Below, piece by piece: positions 26,539 through 33,899 of a stretch of 52,356 nucleotides of DNA. Every line of letters begins with the position of its first letter. Position 1 is the stretch's first letter. The translations under genes and the position numbers were made by a program. The notes below the pieces were generated by a model, which ran no database searches, was not told the origin of the DNA, and saw nothing but the letters and a program-made list of their open reading frames with translations. The stretch covers positions 1 to 52,356 of the forward strand of contig JAAEQW010000145.1 of assembly GCA_024231025.1 (NCBI GenBank), read 5' to 3'. Origin of the DNA: Candidatus Omnitrophota bacterium. Its GTDB lineage: Bacteria > Omnitrophota > Gorgyraeia > Duberdicusellales > 4484-171.

Positions 26539-26949
26539 ATGACTAAAGTGAAAGGAAAAATAATTAAACTTCTTAACGATAATCCATGCAAAGGGTGTAA
26601 GGCTGTGTGTTGTCATGACCTTGCGATGCATATTGGTCGGCCGCATACACATGGTGATGTTGATTTAATGTGTTGGTATTTGCATTATGATACTGTTGAT
26701 ATTTTTATTCGTCATCATCGTTGGTATCTGTTAATTAAAGGTAAGTGCATATATTTAGATAAGAATTATTGCTGTACGATATATAAAAAGAGAGATGAGC
26801 GCTGCCGAAGGCATGATTCAGATAGCTGCGAAAAGAATGAGCCATATTATGATATTTTAATCCGTACTCCTGAGGAATTAAAAAAATATTTACATCATGC
26901 CAAGAAAGGAAAATACAAGCACCTTTCTCAGAAAATTTTGACTAAATAA
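26539..26949 (+). CDS. YkgJ-like Cys-rich metal-binding protein
   Basis: The 136-residue protein has the CKGCKAVCC cluster near residue 18 and further cysteines (CWYLHYD, KCIYLDKNYCCTIYKKR, RCRRHDSDSC). This cysteine spacing is that of the YkgJ/UPF0153 family, predicted to bind zinc or an iron-sulfur cluster. Function unknown. It precedes rlmB by 1 nt. Confidence 0.75.
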   Translation: MTKVKGKIIKLLNDNPCKGCKAVCCHDLAMHIGRPHTHGDVDLMCWYLHYDTVDIFIRHHRWYLLIKGKCIYLDKNYCCTIYKKRDERCRRHDSDSCEKNEPYYDILIRTPEELKKYLHHAKKGKYKHLSQKILTK

Positions 26950-26950
26950 T

Positions 26951-27700
26951 ATGAGCAAGCGCATTTCTAAAACAGCTTCATTCTTATACGGAAAAAACTC
27001 TATACTAGAGAGAGTTAAAACCTCACCTCAAACGATTAAAGAAGTATTTATTCGAGATGGCTTTGATGCTGTTGCGATTGTTAATGCAGTAAAAAAAGCA
27101 AGGATTCCGCTTTCGGTTGTTTCGCAAAGAGAGCTGTCTAAAATGAAAAGAGCCGATAATTTACAAGGAATAATTGCTAAAATCGATTCGTTTAAGTATG
27201 TAGATTTTGATGATTTACTTAATTCTTCACAGAAGACCTTGATTTTTTTGGACCATCTGTATGATCCGCAAAATTTGGGAGTGATTATACGAACCGCTGC
27301 TTGTTTTGGTAATTTTGCGGTTATTATACCAAAGCACGATGCTTGCGAAGTTACCGATAGCGTTTTGCATGTTGCTTGTGGTGGTGAAAATTATGTTCCT
27401 GTCTCAAGAATTACAAATCTTTCACAAGCGCTACGTAAGGCAAAGGATAACGGCTATTGGATTGTTGGTGGTGTAGTTGAAGATGGAGAGGATATTACAA
27501 ATACTGAATTGCCATTTCCTTTAGGGATTGTGATGGGATCTGAGGGTAAAGGGATTCGTCAGGGATTGCTGAAACATATTGATAAAAAAGTGTATATTCC
27601 AATGACAGGTGCCGCACTTTCTTTAAATGTTGCGATGGCTTCTTTAGTTTTTTGCTATGAAGCTATTCGTCAGGGTAAAAATGAAAAAAAAGGAAACTAG
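26951..27700 (+). CDS. rlmB: SpoU-family 23S rRNA 2'-O-methyltransferase
   Basis: This SAM-dependent enzyme is of RlmB/TrmH type; RlmB methylates G2251 of 23S rRNA. It has 249 residues. An N-terminal substrate-binding domain (FLYGKNSILERV, GIIAKI) precedes the knotted SPOUT domain with DHLYDPQNLGVIIRTAACFG, VMGSEGKGI and the C-terminal motif IPMTGAALSLNVAMA. These three motifs define the family. It overlaps the HD-domain gene by 20 nt. Confidence 0.9.
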   Translation: MSKRISKTASFLYGKNSILERVKTSPQTIKEVFIRDGFDAVAIVNAVKKARIPLSVVSQRELSKMKRADNLQGIIAKIDSFKYVDFDDLLNSSQKTLIFLDHLYDPQNLGVIIRTAACFGNFAVIIPKHDACEVTDSVLHVACGGENYVPVSRITNLSQALRKAKDNGYWIVGGVVEDGEDITNTELPFPLGIVMGSEGKGIRQGLLKHIDKKVYIPMTGAALSLNVAMASLVFCYEAIRQGKNEKKGN

Positions 27701-28265
27701 ACAACTACTTGATTTTATTAGCGAGGCCGGTCTTCTTAAGCGAGTCAAGCGATCAGGGTGGTGGGTGTTAGGGGTGAAAGACCCTGAAAGCGTTGCCGAC
27801 CATAGCTTTCGTTGCGCAATGATTGCTTATGTTATTGCCAGAATGGAGAAGGTAGCACCGTATAAGGTGTTGGTGATGAGTCTTTTTAATGATATCCATG
27901 AGTCGCGCATTGGAGATTTGCATAAAATGGCTCAGCGCTATATTAATGGCGAAGACACCGAAGATAGGGTTTTTGATGAACAAATGGATAATCTACCAGG
28001 TGATGTTAGCGAAGAGATGGTTCTATTACGTAAAGAGTACAGGATGCAACGCTCGAAAGAGAGCATTGTGGCCCGTGATGCCGATATTTTAGAATGCCTC
28101 ATTCAAGCCAAAGAGTATTACGAACACGGCTTTAAGGAAGCGGTGAAATTCATGAAAAAGGCTCCTCGTTGTCTTGAGACTAAAACTGCCCGTCAAATTT
28201 GGAAAATGGCCGAAAGCTCCCCTGTAAATGAGTGGTGGGAGCAGCTAAGCGAATTCAAACGCTAG
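27681..28265 (+). CDS. HD-domain phosphohydrolase, YfbR/HDDC2-like
   Basis: The 194-residue protein has RSGWWVLGVKDPESVADHSFR, the H...HD pattern (NDIHESRIGD) and an RDADILECLIQAKEY segment. This matches metal-dependent 5'-deoxynucleotidases of the YfbR type. ATG 27681 is preferred to the upstream in-frame ATG 27657 because CAGGG lies just before it and the family starts at about this point. It is likely a nucleotide salvage enzyme; the exact substrate is not readable. Confidence 0.82.
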   Translation: MKKKETRQLLDFISEAGLLKRVKRSGWWVLGVKDPESVADHSFRCAMIAYVIARMEKVAPYKVLVMSLFNDIHESRIGDLHKMAQRYINGEDTEDRVFDEQMDNLPGDVSEEMVLLRKEYRMQRSKESIVARDADILECLIQAKEYYEHGFKEAVKFMKKAPRCLETKTARQIWKMAESSPVNEWWEQLSEFKR

Positions 28266-28266
28266 G

Positions 28267-28296
28267 TTGTCTATAGCCTCTTGTATATGGTATAAT
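28267..28296 (+). promoter_or_regulatory. Candidate sigma-70 promoter
   Basis: TTGTCT (28267-28272) lies 18 nt from a perfect TATAAT (28291-28296). It lies about 200 nt upstream of the Bax inhibitor-1 gene, and the repeat cluster would be in its leader. Confidence 0.5.
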
Positions 28297-28306
28297 AACC
28301 AAGTTA

Positions 28307-28332
28307 CCCGCCTGCCAATACGGCGGGCAGGC
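28307..28332 (+). repeat. GC-rich palindrome with two alternative stems
   Basis: GCCTGCC (28310-28316) can pair with GGCAGGC (28326-28332). Alternatively CCCGCC (28307-28312) can pair with GGCGGG (28322-28327). The two stems are mutually exclusive. It resembles REP-like intergenic palindromes. Confidence 0.6.
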
Positions 28333-28480
28333 AAACAATAACCAATGACCAAATTCAAATAACCAAACGGTTTGATAATTGAATATTGAAATTTGAAAAT
28401 TTCCCGCATTTTGATATACCTATGGCGGGATCTCGTTCAGCGGGAGTTTGTATCTTGTGTCTTGGTTATTGATTATTTAA
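28333..28480 (+). repeat. Composite period-7 inverted repeat before bax gene
   Basis: The left arm has CAATAAC/CAATGAC/CAAATTC/AAATAAC (about 28336-28370). It is followed by GATAATT/GAATATT/GAAATTT/GAAAATT (28374-28401). Then TCCCGC (28402-28407) can pair with GCGGGA at 28425-28430; the latter recurs at 28440-28445. A final arm (about 28450-28480) contains TTGGTTATTG, the exact complement of CAATAACCAA in the left arm. The whole can fold as a nested hairpin. Confidence 0.6.
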
Positions 28481-28497
28481 TAAAGAGGAGGTCAATC

Positions 28498-29223
28498 ATG
28501 ATGCGTTCAAGTAATCCGGCATTAAGAGGTAATGCTTTTGCTACTATGGCGCGCCAAGCCGATAGCGGTGCGATGACAATACAGGGTACAGTCAATAAAA
28601 CCTTTATTTTGTTGGCACTTACTCTATTTTCTGCGTCTTTTATTTGGGGTAATCCTCAAAAATATTTGCCATTTATGATCCCAGCTGTTATTGGCGGTCT
28701 CATTGTGGCAATAGTTACTATTTTCAAAAAGGAATGGGCTCCGGTTACATCACCTATTTATGCGCTATTAGAAGGCCTTGTGATTGGGGCGATTTCTGCT
28801 TTGATGGAGCGCAGTTATCCGGGAATTGTTACACAAGCAGTGATTTTAACCTTTGGAACTCTTTTTTGCTTGCTTATGGCGTATAAATCACGCTTGATTA
28901 AGGCTAGTGAAAACTTTAAGCTTGGCGTGATGGCTGCTACCGGGGCGGTTGCTCTTGTGTACATTGTGGGTATGGTTATGAGTCTTTTTGGTGGGAGCAT
29001 CCCGTTGATTCATAATTCCGGACCGGTGGGTATTATTTTTAGTTTAGTTGTAGTTACGATTGCAGCTTTGAATTTAGTGCTGGACTTTGATTTCATAGAA
29101 AAGGGTTCGCAGTGCGGGGCGCCGAAATATATGGAGTGGTATGGTGCTTTTGGCCTTATGGTTACTTTAATTTGGCTTTACCTTGAAATCCTAAGATTAT
29201 TGGCTAAGCTTAGGAGAAGATAA
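28498..29223 (+). CDS. Bax inhibitor-1 / YccA family membrane protein
   Basis: The 241-residue integral membrane protein has about seven hydrophobic segments. The N-terminus (RSSNPALRGNAFATMAR) and the C-terminal LVLDFDFIEKGSQCGAPKYMEWYGAFGLMVTLIWLYLEILRLL are characteristic of the bacterial Bax inhibitor-1 branch. Start 28498 follows a strong GAGGAGG at 28485-28491; the longer frame from 28393 has no such signal and runs through the repeat. Role in bacteria unclear; related proteins act as pH-dependent calcium leak channels. Confidence 0.88.
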   Translation: MMRSSNPALRGNAFATMARQADSGAMTIQGTVNKTFILLALTLFSASFIWGNPQKYLPFMIPAVIGGLIVAIVTIFKKEWAPVTSPIYALLEGLVIGAISALMERSYPGIVTQAVILTFGTLFCLLMAYKSRLIKASENFKLGVMAATGAVALVYIVGMVMSLFGGSIPLIHNSGPVGIIFSLVVVTIAALNLVLDFDFIEKGSQCGAPKYMEWYGAFGLMVTLIWLYLEILRLLAKLRRR

Positions 29224-29230
29224 TTTAGAT

Positions 29231-29312
29231 AGTTATAAGTTATAAGTATTAAGTTATAAGTTTTTCTCTGGTTTTCGAAACTTAATACTTACCACTTAGA
29301 ACTTAAAACTAG
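29231..29312 (+). repeat. Inverted period-7 element before fakA
   Basis: The left arm is AGTTATA/AGTTATA/AGTATTA/AGTTATA. The right arm (29278-29312) is CTTAATA/CTTACCA/CTTAGAA/CTTAAAA. AGTATTAAG and CTTAATACT pair perfectly within them. The right arm ends 15 nt before the fakA start. Confidence 0.7.
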
Positions 29313-29327
29313 TCAAGGCTTTGAAAT

Positions 29328-30911
29328 ATGGCAATATTATATTGTGGCGGTAAACGATTAAAAAGGGCAATTATTGCTGGCGCAGAGTCGGTTAACGCGC
29401 ATAAAAACTATTTGAATAGCTTAAATGTTTTTCCGGTTCCAGATGGCGACACAGGAATTAACATGTCGCTTACTTTAATGGCAACGATAAAAGAGGTGGA
29501 GAAACTCCCGTCGCTTGCGCTTAAGTCAGTTGCAGAAGCATCTGCCTGGGGTTCGTTGATTGGTGCTCGAGGCAATTCCGGTGTAATTATGGCCCAGATT
29601 TTTGCGGGGTTTGCCGAAAGCATTGGCGATTCATCGAGGCTATACTCTAAATGTCTTGCTAGATCGTTCAAAATCGCCTCAGATAAGGCTTATAAGGCCG
29701 TTATTGACCCTGTTGAGGGCACTTTGCTTACTGTGGTAAGAGAAACAGCAGAATCAGCGATTGAAATAGCGAAAGAGGAAGATGATATTATCGAATTGTT
29801 AGGGGCAATGGTTAATCGGGCAAAAATTTCATTGGAAAATACACCAAAACTTTTACCAGCCTTAAAAGAGGCAGGTGTTATTGACGCTGGGGGGTTAGGG
29901 TTTGTTTATTTCTTGGAAGGAATGCTTAAACTAATTCGCGGTGAAAGTATTGAGGAGGAAGATATTTTAAGTAAAGCCGTTTTGGCTTCGGAGTACAAAT
30001 GTAGCTGGAGGGGGTGTTATTGCACAGAGTGCATGATCAAGGGTGACGACATTCCCCAAGAAAAAATAAGAGAAAAACTTAATTTAATGGGCGATTCATT
30101 GCTTATTGTTGGTACAGATAAATTGCTACGCATCCATATTCATACCGATAATCCTAATGCTGTTTTCGATTATGTATCTACTTTTGGAGCTGTATCTGCC
30201 AAAAAAATTGACGATATGCGCCGGCAACACCGGAACATCATTGATGGTTCGGATAAAACTGTATCGTTGGTTGTGGTCGCGCTAGGTGATGGAATCGCAA
30301 ATATATTCAAAAGTTTAAACGTTGAAGAAATTGTCCAGGGCGGCCAAACAATGAATCCACCGGTGGGCGATGTTTTACGAGCAATTGAAAATGCTCCCGG
30401 ATCAAGCGTAATACTTCTGCCTAATAATGGAACGATCACTTCTGTTGCTCATCAAGCTGCAAATTTAAGCTCAAAGAACGTAAGGGTAGTTGATTCAAAA
30501 ACGATTCCTGAAGGGGTATCTGCGGTGCTGAGCTTTAGGGAAGAAGATTCTTTGGAAAAAAATATTATCTCGATGCAAGAAGCCATTAATCGCACTAAAA
30601 GCGGAGAAGTAACTTTTGCGTCTAGAGATACTCAGTATAAAGGCATGGATATAGTCGAGGGTGATATGCTTGGCATTTATAATAAAACTATACAATTTGT
30701 TAGCAAATCTCCTGAAGAAACTATTATTGGATTATTGGAAAGAATGGTAAGCGATACCGATGAGGTGATAACAATTTTTTACGGGAAAGAGATTGATGCT
30801 GAAGAAATCGATGAATTAGCCAATCAGATGGAAAAAAGATTTTCACATAAGGAAGTAGAAATTCATTTTGGCGGGCAGCCATATTCTTTATATATTGTTT
30901 CGGTGGAGTAA
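29328..30911 (+). CDS. fakA: Fatty acid kinase catalytic protein FakA (DAK2 domain)
   Basis: FakA phosphorylates fatty acids bound to FakB, making acyl-phosphate for membrane lipid synthesis. It has 527 residues. The N-terminal DhaL/DAK2 kinase domain shows NVFPVPDGDTGINMSLT (metal-binding aspartates), GARGNSGVIMAQ and GVIDAGGLG. The middle and C-terminal DegV-like half (LPNNGTI..., VVDSKTIPEG) matches the YloV family. CAAGG is the only weak Shine-Dalgarno sequence. It is followed at 2 nt by a DegV-family gene, the usual partner. Confidence 0.88.
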   Translation: MAILYCGGKRLKRAIIAGAESVNAHKNYLNSLNVFPVPDGDTGINMSLTLMATIKEVEKLPSLALKSVAEASAWGSLIGARGNSGVIMAQIFAGFAESIGDSSRLYSKCLARSFKIASDKAYKAVIDPVEGTLLTVVRETAESAIEIAKEEDDIIELLGAMVNRAKISLENTPKLLPALKEAGVIDAGGLGFVYFLEGMLKLIRGESIEEEDILSKAVLASEYKCSWRGCYCTECMIKGDDIPQEKIREKLNLMGDSLLIVGTDKLLRIHIHTDNPNAVFDYVSTFGAVSAKKIDDMRRQHRNIIDGSDKTVSLVVVALGDGIANIFKSLNVEEIVQGGQTMNPPVGDVLRAIENAPGSSVILLPNNGTITSVAHQAANLSSKNVRVVDSKTIPEGVSAVLSFREEDSLEKNIISMQEAINRTKSGEVTFASRDTQYKGMDIVEGDMLGIYNKTIQFVSKSPEETIIGLLERMVSDTDEVITIFYGKEIDAEEIDELANQMEKRFSHKEVEIHFGGQPYSLYIVSVE

Positions 30912-30913
30912 TT

Positions 30914-31753
30914 ATGAAGTTAGTTGTTGATAGTACAGTAGATTTACCCAAAGAGCTAGTCGCAAAGCATAATATCGAGGTTGTGCCATTAACGATACAG
31001 CTTGGTGATAAAACTTATCGGGATTATTTTGATATTGATCCCGATAAGTATTGTCAAGAATTAGAGAATACCAAGTTGTTTCCTACTACAGCGCAACCGT
31101 CTCCACAAGATTTTATAGCTGTTTACGAAAAATTATTACAGAAAAAAGAAGATATTATATCGCTACATATTTCGTCAAAATTAAGTGGCACCTATCAGTC
31201 GGCAATGATGGCCAAAGAAAAACTTGCCAGCGGCGATATATGTGTTGTTGATTCAAAGCAAACCTCAATTGGTTTAGGAGTTATTGCGTTGGCTGTAGCT
31301 GGTGATATTGAAAACGGTGTAAATAAAGAAGATATATTAAATCATATTGAGAGCATAATTTCCAGAGTGAACGTATTGGTGGCGGTGGACTCACTTGATT
31401 ATCTTCAAAGAGGCGGGCGCATTGGCAAAGCAAGTGTATTTTTAGGTAGCATGTTAAATATCAAGCCGATACTTTCCTTAAAGGATGGGGAGATTCACCC
31501 CTTAGAAAAAGTTAGAGGGCGCAAGCTCACTGGGCGCCGATTAGTTACTCACGTTCAGGCTGCAGCTGCAAAGTGTAAAAAATTAAAAGTGGCGGTTGTG
31601 TATGTTGGAAATCGTGATATTGTTGATTCGTTTTTGGAGCAGGTTGCTAAAATAAGCAATGTTTATGTTGAATATGTAGGTAAAGCCGGTGGCGTTATTG
31701 TTTCACATGTAGGGCCAGGGGCTGTTGGGGTTGCGTATTATTTAGATAAATAA
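30914..31753 (+). CDS. fakB: DegV-family fatty acid binding protein, FakB-like
   Basis: FakB proteins bind a fatty acid and present it to FakA. The 279-residue protein has the DegV start VVDSTVDLPKELV, the TTAQPSPQDF loop, ISSKLSGTYQSA and DSLDYLQRGGRIGKA, all family hallmarks. It lies 2 nt after fakA, supporting a FakAB pair that would let the cell use exogenous or recycled fatty acids. Confidence 0.9.
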   Translation: MKLVVDSTVDLPKELVAKHNIEVVPLTIQLGDKTYRDYFDIDPDKYCQELENTKLFPTTAQPSPQDFIAVYEKLLQKKEDIISLHISSKLSGTYQSAMMAKEKLASGDICVVDSKQTSIGLGVIALAVAGDIENGVNKEDILNHIESIISRVNVLVAVDSLDYLQRGGRIGKASVFLGSMLNIKPILSLKDGEIHPLEKVRGRKLTGRRLVTHVQAAAAKCKKLKVAVVYVGNRDIVDSFLEQVAKISNVYVEYVGKAGGVIVSHVGPGAVGVAYYLDK

Positions 31754-31768
31754 GAAAGTGAGGTAAAG

Positions 31769-32155
31769 ATGAACTGGGACGGTATAAATCGAAGGCGGTT
31801 TTTGAGAGCGGAGTTCCCTTACACTATACATATTTTTTCCCAAAAGGGTCGATCGATATCGACTTACACTGAAGATATAAGCGGTGGCGGTGTTAAAGTT
31901 GTTGTAAGGGAGCAACTAGAAGTTTTAGAGGAGGTTGATTTAAAAATTTACGTTAAAGGGGATTTTGTGCGTTGTAAAGGAAAAGTTGTTTGGGTTAAGG
32001 AAAAACCAAGTCCTGTTTTAGATGGCGTTGTTTTCTATAACGCGGGTATTGAGTTTGGTGAACTTACCGAAGATGACAAGAAAATTATTGATGTCTGTGT
32101 AGAAGAATTAAAAAAAGCTCGCGAGCTAAAAAAGGGAAAGAAACGAAATGGGTAA
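31769..32155 (+). CDS. PilZ-domain protein
   Basis: PilZ domains bind cyclic di-GMP. The 128-residue protein has the RxxxR-type N-terminal motif (RRRFLRAEF) and the (D/N)xSxxG-type motif DISGGGVKV, followed by the beta barrel with VVWV and FYNAGIEF. No other domain. GAGGTAAAG precedes the start. It overlaps the TerB-like gene by 8 nt. In this window it could act with PilT, which is an inference. Confidence 0.85.
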   Translation: MNWDGINRRRFLRAEFPYTIHIFSQKGRSISTYTEDISGGGVKVVVREQLEVLEEVDLKIYVKGDFVRCKGKVVWVKEKPSPVLDGVVFYNAGIEFGELTEDDKKIIDVCVEELKKARELKKGKKRNG

Positions 32156-32597
32156 TTTTTTAGATCAATTTAAACAGAAAGAGCCTTCGGTTTCAAAGGG
32201 TGATGATAAAATAGCTTTAGGGGTTTTATTATGGATTCTTGCTGAGGCTGACGGTAAAATTTTATCTCAAGAATACGATAAAATAAAAGAGATTCTTATA
32301 AAACAGATGGCTAATCGGGATGTAGAGGTTGTGATGGAAGCGATAAAAGAAGCAGCGCGTCAGCGAGTTGATATTTATCAATTTACATCAGAGGTATCGG
32401 AAAAAGTATCGTATCTGGAAAAGATTGAAATAATTGAAAATTTATTTCGCATAGGATGTGTTGATAGTGATTTAGATGATAGCGAAATTGAAACAATACG
32501 TAAAATATCTGGATTGTTTCATGTAGCGCATAAAGATTTTATCGAAGCTAAGATCAGGGTTAAGAAGGAATTTGGGCTAGACACTGCAGGGCTTTAA
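32148..32597 (+). CDS. TerB-like helical protein
   Basis: The 149-residue all-helical protein has the TerB/DjlA-type pattern: ALGVLLWILAEADGKILSQEYDKIKEIL in the first half and LEKIEIIENLFRIGCVDSDLDDSEIETIRKISGLF in the second, each with an acidic turn. TerB-family domains may bind metal ions; the function here is unknown. It is coupled to the PilZ gene by an 8-nt overlap. Confidence 0.75.
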   Translation: MGNFLDQFKQKEPSVSKGDDKIALGVLLWILAEADGKILSQEYDKIKEILIKQMANRDVEVVMEAIKEAARQRVDIYQFTSEVSEKVSYLEKIEIIENLFRIGCVDSDLDDSEIETIRKISGLFHVAHKDFIEAKIRVKKEFGLDTAGL

Positions 32598-32635
32598 TGG
32601 GGGGCGTTAAAAGATTTATAAAAAAAATGAAATTC

Positions 32636-32692
32636 CAAGTGACAAGTTACAAACAATATTCAATTACAAAAAATCAAATGAACAAAATAATG
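32636..32692 (+). repeat. Period-7 tract, single arm, upstream of greA
   Basis: Degenerate heptamers with a shared CAA core run through CAAGTGA/CAAGTTA/CAAACAA/TATTCAA/TTACAAA/AAATCAA. No clear inverted arm. The rest of the 176-nt spacer before greA shows nothing further except the Shine-Dalgarno sequence at 32761-32767. Confidence 0.5.
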
Positions 32693-32773
32693 ATATCCTG
32701 CGAGACAGGTGGTTTATTTGTAGCTTAGAGTTTAGGATTTTTAACAGAATTATCAACTTAGAAGGAGATGGTT

Positions 32774-33244
32774 ATGGATGATGTTTATTTAACACGGGAA
32801 GGGTACGAAAAATTAAGTAAAGATTTGGATTATTTAAAAATAACTCGGCGCAAAGAAATCTCTAAAGCAATTGGTGAAGCAAGATTGTTAGGCGATCTAA
32901 GTGAAAATGCAGAATATGATGCAGCAAAAGATGCCCAAGCATTAAATGAAAAAAGAATATCCGATTTAGAAGACAAGCTGAGCCGCTCGCGAATTATTGA
33001 AGATGAAGATATCTCAAGTGACGAAGTGCGTATTGGTGCTAAAGTGCGATTAAAGGATTTGGAATTTCTTGATGAATTCGAATATATTTTAGTGTCAGAA
33101 GAAGAGGCCGATTACGATCAAGGTAAGATATCGGTATCGTCACCAGTTGGTAAAGCGCTTATCGGGCATAAAGCCGGAGATAAGGTGAAGGTGCAGGCTC
33201 CAGCTAAAACGTTAAAATACAAAATTATTGAAATATCAAGATAG
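32774..33244 (+). CDS. greA: Transcription elongation factor GreA
   Basis: GreA binds the secondary channel of RNA polymerase and rescues backtracked complexes. The 156-residue product has the coiled-coil N domain (YLTREGYEKLSKDLDYL, LGDLSENAEYDAAKDAQ with the tip acidic residues) and the FKBP-like C domain (ISVSSPVGKALIGHKAGDKVKV). ATG 32774 is chosen: GAAGGAG at 32761-32767 is 6 nt upstream, whereas ATG 32768 abuts it. Confidence 0.95.
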   Translation: MDDVYLTREGYEKLSKDLDYLKITRRKEISKAIGEARLLGDLSENAEYDAAKDAQALNEKRISDLEDKLSRSRIIEDEDISSDEVRIGAKVRLKDLEFLDEFEYILVSEEEADYDQGKISVSSPVGKALIGHKAGDKVKVQAPAKTLKYKIIEISR

Positions 33245-33258
33245 CAAGTGAAAATAAG

Positions 33259-33288
33259 TTGACTCACTTGCCAGTAAAAAGGTAAAAT
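33259..33288 (+). promoter_or_regulatory. Candidate promoter, leaderless arrangement
   Basis: TTGACT (33259-33264) lies 18 nt from TAAAAT (33283-33288). The -10 box ends 6 nt before ATG 33295. An AAGG lies 12 nt before the start, inside the promoter spacer, so it would not be transcribed. Confidence 0.6.
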
Positions 33289-33294
33289 AAACAT

Positions 33295-33699
33295 ATGGCT
33301 AAAGCAAAAATTTTTTTAATTGCTGATAATGGTTTTATCCGTGACTTGATAAAGGACCGCCTCACTAAGGAAGATTATGATGTGTTCGTGAATTCGGATA
33401 CGCCAGATATTTTAAATATTATTTCTTCACAAGCCCCCGATTTAATCATACTGGATATTGCAATGAATGAATTAGATGGTCTTGACTTTGGGGATAAGCT
33501 TTCTCAGTTTCCTGCGACTCAAAATATCCCAGTTATTATGATTAGCGACAAAAGTGAATACAATGCGATTAAACAGGCAATTGAAAGAGTCAAAGCTGCA
33601 GATTACTTAGTAAAACCTTTTAAGCCTGATGTTTTAATTTGGAAGGTTGAAGCCGTCCTGGAAGATAGAAGCCAACAAGAGCCACCACCTGGCGAATAA
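33295..33699 (+). CDS. Receiver-only response regulator, reduced acidic pocket
   Basis: This is a CheY-like receiver of 134 residues with no output domain. The phospho-acceptor lies in LIILDIAMNELDG at about residue 54; ISDKS and LVKPF carry the Ser and Lys positions. The first acidic pair is reduced to one (IADNG instead of DDxx), which may weaken Mg binding. The tail is QQEPPPGE. Confidence 0.82.
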   Translation: MAKAKIFLIADNGFIRDLIKDRLTKEDYDVFVNSDTPDILNIISSQAPDLIILDIAMNELDGLDFGDKLSQFPATQNIPVIMISDKSEYNAIKQAIERVKAADYLVKPFKPDVLIWKVEAVLEDRSQQEPPPGE

Positions 33700-33731
33700 T
33701 TATTTAATGTAGGTAATATTTCTTAACCTAT

Positions 33732-33747
33732 ACCCAATATCTTGTTA
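33732..33747 (+). promoter_or_regulatory. Possible NrdR box
   Basis: ACCCAATATCTTGTTA resembles the NrdR palindrome (ACACWATATNTTGTGT-like) and lies upstream of the nrdD promoter, where NrdR repressors act. A second box at the usual distance is not convincing. Confidence 0.35.
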
Positions 33748-33766
33748 CTTTTGGGAAACTAATCGC

Positions 33767-33794
33767 TTGACATACAAGATGTGGTGGATATAAT
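33767..33794 (+). promoter_or_regulatory. Near-consensus sigma-70 promoter of nrdDG
   Basis: TTGACA (33767-33772) and TATAAT (33789-33794), both perfect, are separated by 16 nt. The expected transcript start is near 33801, leaving a leader of about 100 nt before nrdD. Confidence 0.75.
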
Positions 33795-33818
33795 CATCTT
33801 ACGCTATTTATCTTTTTA

Positions 33819-33872
33819 GGTACTTCGGGGAGAAACCCTCAGTATCAATAAAATTTGGGGAATCACCCTAAA
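33819..33872 (+). promoter_or_regulatory. Two-hairpin leader of nrdDG
   Basis: Hairpin 1 pairs GGTACT (33819-33824) with AGTATC (33841-33846) and has an inner GGGG/CCCT stem. Hairpin 2 pairs TTTGGGG (33854-33860) with CCCTAAA (33866-33872). Both show GGGGA...CCCT. No T-run follows. Neither matches a riboswitch class I recognise. Confidence 0.4.
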
Positions 33873-33899
33873 TAATTACAATTTTATTGGAGGTACAAC

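Noticed and set aside
28393-28497. N-terminal extension of the Bax inhibitor-1 protein from an upstream ATG
   Set aside because: The extension is coded by the repeat cluster and does not fit the family; ATG 28498 has a strong Shine-Dalgarno sequence.
33819-33872. A known riboswitch class upstream of nrdD
   Set aside because: No match to the conserved cores I know for cobalamin, c-di-GMP, purine or preQ1 riboswitches; reported only as an unassigned structured leader.
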